DNA of 64,000 bases. It comes from Phyto melanocephala. Its lineage: Eukaryota > Arthropoda > Insecta > Diptera > Rhinophoridae. The position numbers and the translations under genes were made by a program. Below the pieces are notes generated by a model. It worked only from the letters and a program-made list of their open reading frames with translations, was not told the DNA's origin and made no database searches. Positions 57,894-64,000 of this stretch are shown here, in pieces. The number at the start of each line of letters is the position of its first letter. Position 1 is the first letter of the stretch. The DNA is taken from assembly GCA_941918925.1 (NCBI GenBank), contig OW799236.1:87934216-87998215 (forward strand), in the 5' to 3' direction.

Positions 57894-58184
57894 GATACCC
57901 TGGAGTATGTCAAACTACAAATGATTTCAACTCCGGTAACTGTCAAACTCCATACATAAAAAAGAGAGACTTAAATTGCTCTCCTTTACGCTATCACCTT
58001 ATGTAATTACACTGAAATCTGTTTTTTTTATAAATGTAGGGTTTGACAAACATTGCCACACAAAAAATTACACTGCACTACAAAAAATCATTTTTTGTCT
58101 TCCCGTTAATTTAAACTATGTCAACTATATGGATTTTGATGAGCTAAACTCAAATCCGTTGTCAGGTCTTTCCCATTAGATCGG

Positions 58185-58709
58185 AATTTTTTCTTATGGG
58201 CGTGGCTAATTTTTCCCCCTAAATTAGTCAGGTACGGAGACATATTTCATCCTAACTCGAGAACCAGTCATCCGGTTTTCAGAAACAAAACACCACAAGA
58301 TGTGCAACAAAATTATATTTATTTTAGTTCAATAGAATTTTTCTCTATCTCTTATAGTTTTGGAATTATTCAAAAATTAATGGAGAAAAAAATTTTTTCC
58401 TCCAAAATTTGTAATATTTTTCAATTTAAAAATGGAATTAAAAAAAAAAACAAAACAAATATTCAATATTTTAAACTTTTTTCTGAGAGCTACTTATCTT
58501 AGAAATAAAAAAATTAATTTCTGAATAATTCCAAAACGATAAGAGATAGAGAAAACTTTTATTCGACTAAAATAAATACAATTTTGTTACACATTTTCTG
58601 GTGTTCCATTTTTAATAATCGAATGACTAGTTCTCGAGTTAATATGAAATATGTCTCCGTACCTGACTAATTTAGGGGAAAAAATTTGCCACGCCCATTA
58701 AAAAAAATC
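58185..58709. repeat. Large imperfect palindrome with about 200-bp arms
   Basis: The left arm (58185-58381: GGGCGTGGCTAATTTTTCCC, CTAAATTAGTCAGGTACGGA, ending TTTTGGAATTATTCA) returns inverted as the right arm (58510-58709: TGAATAATTCCAAAACG through TCCGTACCTGACTAATTTAG to CCACGCCCAT). Identity is roughly 85 per cent by eye, and the spacer is about 130 bp. It is not coding. It may be a foldback transposon or an inverted duplication. Confidence 0.9.
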
Positions 58710-60466
58710 ACACAATTTTTTTATATTCTTCTTTAATTTGAAGAATTTTTAACAAACTTTAAAACAAAACCCTTTTATTCATAGTTTTGTATTTTTTGAA
58801 ACGTTTTAAACCAGTTTCAGTTGGCGAATTGTTTATTAAATAAAATTTTAAAAAAGTTGGTAACGCCAGAGACTGTGGTAACGCTCAAGGCGAATTCATA
58901 CAGGTGAAATTATCAGCACATGATGATTGGGAAACACAATTGGGTGATTCACAAGGTGTCTAATCATGTCATATTGTCCTAAAATTTTACAATGGTTTAA
59001 AAATGTTGTTGTTGCTTTTCAAACAAAAAGTGTCTTATAATAATAGAACTTTGTACGCTATATTTATTGTGCTGTCGTATTTAATAAGCAGAGATCGGTG
59101 CTAAACGGCTACGCCGCCTAAGCCAAGCCGCAACAGTTTTCGTAAGCTGTCGCCGTTCATTGTATAATTTTATCGGGCCGACATCCAAATTTGAGCGCAG
59201 TTGCTAATTTTTGATAACAAATCACTGGTGGCGTCAAATAAGATCGGCTAAGGACTCTGCTGTTTTTGTTTATCAAACCAAATTTAATTTATTTGTAGTT
59301 TATTTACTTGAGTTTGCCATTACAACATCTTAAATGTACCTTTCGCACAAACAGGCTATTATTTTGTTTTTTTCACTTGTTTTTGGCATTATTAAAGAAT
59401 ATATTTATTTTTATAATTGTTTTACATCAGCTGATTTAAATTCATAATAGCACACTTAATTATGAGGGGTTGTTCACAATAGTCTTAATTTTTCATGCTA
59501 TTATAATAAGACATATGACTTTATGACACTACTGTGAATCCCCCAAATGTCTAAATCATCATGGTCTAAATATGTTGAATTCTCCTTGATTCCATTTCTT
59601 AATGCAGGAATGGAAAATTAGGTTTTGAATTCCGAAGTAAACATTTAACCTACGGTCTACACCAGCCCTCGATTTGTTTGAACAACGAACAATTTTTTGT
59701 GCGCACATGAATTTGCCTGGTGTGGACCGCTGTGTCGATGTTTTGTTCTTGTTCAAACAGCGTTGTCAGAACATTTGTTCGAACAACGATGTCTGACATT
59801 AAAAGGCATTTTGAATATGAAATAAAGAGACGACACATAAAAATACCAACAAAATACTCTTTATACGTTTTCTCCATATCAAAGAACATGAACAATTTTT
59901 TGACAGTTGCTCTGCCGACGTTTTGTTCTAGTCTAAACAAAGTAGAGTAACTCAATTGTGATTTGTTGATAATAAATTTGCCAAATTTATGTATATTTGT
60001 TATTCTTGTACCATTTATAATGTGCTTCACAAGCACATATCATTTTTTTAATAAAATTTTATTGAATTAAACATATTAGAACAACTTTTCATCCTTGTTA
60101 TACAAATTGGCCTTGACGAAAAAAAATCCCCTAAAAAGTGGCTTTGTTGTATCAATTCGCCGTTGCATATACATACCTGTATGAATATGCCTTTATAACG
60201 CTTATAAAATGTGTATAAAAAACAGTCAGCTGATTGGATACGAGCACCTTATGGATATGCCTTGATGAGACTCAAACTCGATATATAAAAATAGTTCGCA
60301 CTTGATGACAATCTCAAAATCAAAAATTGCCTATCTAACTTTGTCACCTTATTAAATGCATTTAAACAATAATAAAAATAAGTATTTTTTTATATCACGT
60401 GCAGCACATAATTTGCAAGAGTAAATAATATAACAAATATTTAAAAATTACCAAACTTAATAAATA
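58710..60466. other. Intergenic region upstream of Elp3
   Basis: 59090-59262 is GC-richer (CGGCTACGCCGCC) and is bounded by AGCAGAG and CTCTGCT. GGTCTACACCAG (59654-59665) and CTGGTGTGGACC (59717-59728) form a short inverted repeat. Overlapping open frames at 59559-60036 look non-coding. The Elp3 promoter should lie in the last few hundred bases; no TATA box was obvious. Confidence 0.4.
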
Positions 60467-62472
60467 ATGAAACAAAAAAAGAAGATTTGTAAGTCTAGGA
60501 AGAAGTATTTTATTTATTTATTTAATAATTATATTTTCAAAGCTATTGGTTTAAGCCGGGAAGAGCGCCAGGTCATTGTCATTGGTGAAATTATACAGGA
60601 ACTTTTGCATGCCCACGAAGAAAAAAAAGACGTAAATTTGAATCGTATGAAATCGAGGATTTCATCAAAATATGGCTTGGAGAGTTCACCCAGATTGGTA
60701 GATATCATAGCAGCAGTTCCTCAAGATGCTAAAAAAATATTATTACCGAAATTGAGGGCTAAACCTATAAGAACAGCTAGTGGAGTAGGTTACTAGAATT
60801 TTTATATAATAATGTTTTCTATTACTCTATTATTATGTGCAGATTGCAGTAGTGGCTGTCATGTGTAAACCCCATCGATGTCCTCACATCAATATGACTG
60901 GAAATATATGTGTTTATTGCCCTGGTGGCCCAGATAGTGATTTTGAGTATTCTACACAATCCTATACCGGTTATGAACCGACATCTATGCGTGCTATTAG
61001 AGCCCGTTATGATCCATTTCTACAAACACGCCACCGGGTGGAACAACTCAAACAATTGGGCCACTCTGTAGATAAGGTCGAATTTATAGTTATGGGGGGT
61101 ACGTTCATGAGTTTGCCCGAGGAATATCGTGACTATTTTATTAGAAATTTACATGATGCTTTATCTGGTCACATCAGTGCCAACGTGGCTGAAGCTGTGC
61201 GTTACTCTGAAAAGTCTCGAACCAAATGTATTGGTATAACGATTGAAACAAGACCTGATTATTGCTTAAAACGTCATATATCCGATATGTTGTCATATGG
61301 ATGTACCCGTTTAGAAATTGGTGTTCAGTCGGTTTACGAAGATGTAGCTAGGGATACCAATAGAGGACATACAGTAAAAGCGGTTTGTGAAAGTTTTCAT
61401 TTGGGCAAAGATGCTGGATACAAAATAGTGACTCATATGATGCCTGATCTGCCTAATGTGGATTTTGAACGGGATATTGAACAATTCATTGTGAGTATTT
61501 ACCTGTAATTATACTTAATCCGCCTTATTGTGTCGAAAACACCAGAAATACGACAAGATCTCATTCATACCACTGACAATAAAGCTGATTACGTTACACT
61601 TTCCATTATTATTTTAGGAATATTTTGAAAATCCAGCTTTTCGATCGGATGGTTTGAAAATCTATCCCACTTTAGTTATACGTGGCACTGGCTTGTATGA
61701 ACTATGGAAAACTGGTCGCTACAAGTCGTATCCTCCTTCCATGTTAGTGGATTTGATTGCAAAAATTTTAGCTTTAGTACCACCATGGACCCGTGTATAT
61801 CGTGTTCAACGTGATATACCTATGCCTCTAGTAAGGTAAGTATTTTTAATACGCAATGAACGACAAAAACATTTATTTCCATTTAATTGTTCGTAGTTCT
61901 GGAGTTGAGCATGGCAACTTGCGTGAATTAGCATTGGCACGCATGAAAGATTTAGGTACTGAATGTCGTGATGTACGCACACGTGAAGTTGGCATTCAGG
62001 AAATACACAATAAGGTGCGACCTTATGAAGTTGAATTGATACGTCGTGATTATGTGGCCAATGGTGGATGGGAAACTTTTCTTTCGTACGAAGATCCAGC
62101 TCAAGATATATTAGTCGGTCTTTTACGTTTACGCAAATGTTCTCCAGAAACATTCAGACAAGAACTTAAAGAGGAACAGTGTTCGATTGTCAGAGAACTT
62201 CATGTTTATGGTTCAGTAGTACCGGTTAATTCCAGAGATCCTACTAAATTCCAACATCAAGTAAGTAATATAAAAATATGCTGTTTTGGTAATTCATAAC
62301 TTTTATATTTTAGGGTTTTGGTATGTTGCTTATGGAGGAAGCTGAACGAATTGCTAAAGTTGAACATGGCAGCACAAAACTAGCGGTGATTTCTGGCGTA
62401 GGTACTAGAAATTACTACCGTAAAATGGGTTATGAATTAGATGGTCCTTACATGTCAAAGAAAATTGTTTAG
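60467..62472 (+). CDS. Elp3: Elongator complex protein 3 (tRNA wobble-uridine modification)
   Basis: Six exons: 60467-60488, 60543-60784, 60843-61490, 61618-61835, 61897-62260 and 62314-62472; all introns are short (53-127 bp), GT/AG and in phase; 550 residues. It is the catalytic subunit of Elongator, which starts cm5U-type modification of tRNA wobble uridines. The radical-SAM domain shows the 4Fe-4S ligands C101, C111 and C114 ([17 protein letters not shown]), then [13 protein letters not shown] and [20 protein letters not shown]. The acetyltransferase domain (about 400-550) includes [14 protein letters not shown] and [20 protein letters not shown]. The first exon has only 22 nt, so the true N-terminus (MKQKKKIS joined to IGLSREERQ) differs from a read-through of the first intron. 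Confidence 0.97.
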
Positions 62473-62544
62473 ATTATTTTTTTTTCTTTATTTTAATTAA
62501 AACATGATTTCTATGAATTACATAAATTACTACTTATGAAGTAA

Positions 62545-62550
62545 AATAAA
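62545..62550 (+). promoter_or_regulatory. Polyadenylation signal of Elp3
   Basis: AATAAA lies 73 bases after the Elp3 stop codon. On the opposite strand AATAAA (plus-strand TTTATT) lies at 62567-62572 and again at 62487-62492, available to the convergent transporter gene. Confidence 0.6.
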
Positions 62551-62696
62551 ATGTAGTACAATAATATTTATTATGTTATTATAGAGCTTAAAGCTAAAAC
62601 AAACAGAGACAGCAGTAGAGAATTATTATATACTAAAATTTAAAAAATTATACACATAAATATTATCGTAAATTGTGCTGAATTAAAAACGAAAAA

Positions 62697-64000
62697 TCAC
62701 ACTATAGCCTCTGCTGAGCCAAAGACTACAAATATTATCCACCCTATAAGATTGATACCGGCTGCAGCACTAAAAACCATAGGCCAGCTTTGCGTAACTT
62801 CCAATATATGGCCGGCTAAGTATACACCCAAAAATCCAGGTATGGCGCCGACGGTGTTCATTAATCCGAAAACACTGCCCGAATGAGAAGGTGCTAGGTC
62901 CTGAGGATTAACAGTTACGGCGTTATTATGGAAACCAGTGCCACCTTAAAGTAGAGAAAAACAAAATTTATAAGCTAACGCCGTAAAAAATAAAAACTTA
63001 CCTATAATTATAGTCATACATATTAATGCTGTATGAAAATCTGTAGTTCGACTCATAATAAATAATGCCAAATTTTGTGCTAAAAAGCAACAACTTTGTA
63101 TTACCTTACGTACAGCTGATGTCGACCATTCTCTGGCCAATAATCTGCCAGTAAGATATTTGGCAAAAAATGTACTAGGCGGCAATGCCAACCAGGGTAT
63201 CATATTTACCACCCAGCCTTTGGCATGTGGAAAACCATCATGAAAATATGTAGGCAACCAAGATAACAGTACAAAAAAGCAGTTCATTTCGCAGGCATGA
63301 GTTAGAACACAAGCCCAAAATGATAACTTACAAAAATATTTTAACCACGGCACAGTATCAATATTTGATTTGTTCACACATAAACGAGAAGGCAATGATA
63401 CATTGATTATGCGATTGCGGTCTCCTGACATTGCGTAATAGCGTAATAACAATGCCCAAGATATGCCCATAAAGCCTATAACGCGAAAAACGTACGACCA
63501 ACCAAAATAATCTAGTACAAAGGATCCCAATATGCCAGTTAACAAAGTGCCCATGGCTGAACCTGAGGTTAGTAGACCAAAGAAGCTTGTACGTTCATTT
63601 GAGCAAAGATTCTAGGGAGTTGAGGATATTAAAATATTTTTAAAAATAATATATCTAATTCACTTACTTGACTTGTTAAACTAATCATACTAGGAAAGTG
63701 AACACCCTGCAAGGCTCCATTTATTATTCTGATAGTAACAATGAAAGGAATGGCATAACTCTTTACATTTGGCGCCCACCAAATAATGTTTGGCATTAGG
63801 AATGTTATAATTGACCACCCAATGGCTGCAAATAAAATAACTCTTTGGCCACCAAAACGATCACTAAAATAACCTCCAACAACCTTAAAATAAATAAAAA
63901 ATATTTTAATATTTATGTCATAGATAAAGTATTACACTAATTTTGTCGCCAATAATAGCCAAAAATGTGTTATTATATTGAAAGATTGACTTATCTATTT
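62697..64000 (-). CDS. SLC17-type MFS transporter, partial at window edge
   Basis: Minus-strand exons 63883-63668, 63611-63002 and 62944-62697 (stop TGA at 62699-62697) are joined in frame; earlier exons lie beyond 64000, so the N-terminal membrane segments are missing. The visible 357 residues include GGYFSDRFGGQRVIL, the loop between two transmembrane helices that marks the major facilitator superfamily, NGALQGVHFPSMISL, and near the C-terminus a block (TNPQDLAP-like NPQDLAPSHSGSVFGLMNTV followed by AIPGFLGVYLAG) typical of SLC17 anion/nucleotide transporters such as SLC17A9. Nine or so hydrophobic segments are visible. The fly neighbour CG15438 is, from memory, an MFS gene of this type. 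The substrate is not deducible. Confidence 0.88.

Larger units (their letters stand above)
56280..58060. repeat. Complex local repeat block between morgue and Elp3
   Basis: The word GTGCCAGCCCAGCTGA occurs at about 56332, 56505 and 57737, twice preceded by AGGGTACACTTATACA. TTTCAACTCCGG..CTGTCAAACTCCATA occurs at about 56571 and 57916. GCTCTCCTTTACGCTATCAC then CTTATGTAATTACAC occurs at 57434 and 57979. The intact copy of the last two together (57916-58015) serves as an empty site for the A element inserted at 56604-57414. The nature of the unit is unknown. Confidence 0.75.

Noticed and set aside
59091..59262. GC-richer patch with AGCAGAG/CTCTGCT ends as a MITE
   Set aside because: The inverted match is only seven bases and no second copy with the same ends was found.
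59559..60036. Overlapping open frames of 65-128 codons on both strands
   Set aside because: No motifs, mutually antisense, in an intergenic region with short inverted repeats.
61806..62153. 115-codon minus-strand frame
   Set aside because: Antisense of Elp3 exon 5.

Overview
The window is nuclear DNA of a higher fly (Diptera, Brachycera; the repeat content points to a calyptrate such as a blow fly, house fly or stable fly, but the species is an inference). It is strongly AT-rich. Three recognisable host genes sit in the last 10 kb. The other 54 kb is a gene-poor landscape of layered transposable elements (TEs), with no confident host gene and one candidate 52-bp exon at 23661-23712.

Host genes. 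(1) morgue, minus strand, 54012-55602, four exons, 469 residues: a Cys-rich finger, an acidic stretch, an F-box and a ubiquitin-conjugating (E2) fold whose catalytic Cys is replaced by Gly. (2) Elp3, plus strand, 60467-62472, six exons, 550 residues: the radical-SAM/acetyltransferase subunit of Elongator. (3) A partial SLC17-type MFS transporter, minus strand, from 62697 past the window edge, convergent with Elp3 with only 224 bp between the stop codons. All splice sites were read by hand and keep frame. From memory, the Drosophila orthologues carry neighbouring CG numbers (Elp3 CG15433, morgue CG15437, an MFS gene CG15438), so this looks like conserved microsynteny.

Mobile elements. A BEL/Pao LTR retrotransposon (24346-30528, minus) has a 1759-codon uninterrupted polyprotein and a perfect 5-bp target duplication (CTTTT). 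Its 5' end is a patchwork of a 66-bp LTR stub and a duplicated RT/RNase H segment. Several Helitron families are recognisable by TC...CTAG ends and A/T target sites, two of them keeping remnants of the helicase C-terminus. Two related subfamilies, here called A and B, have a 5' hairpin, a 3' GC hairpin and T-rich target sites; they look like Helentron-type (HINE-like) elements. There is also an RNase H-bearing non-LTR retroelement, two piggyBac-like TTAA elements, hAT-like elements with 8-bp target duplications, Tc1/mariner-type transposase relics and about eight MITE families.

Nesting is a theme: a non-LTR element in a Helitron in a B element (11162-14776); an A element in a B element (17147-19003); a Helitron fragment and a piggyBac-like element inside a Tc1-like element (1508-4193); a MITE inside a hAT-like element (50899-51735). 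Between morgue and Elp3 lie an imperfect 525-bp palindrome and a 118-bp hairpin whose mismatches are mostly G-U wobbles. No CRISPR, operon, rRNA or complete tRNA was found.
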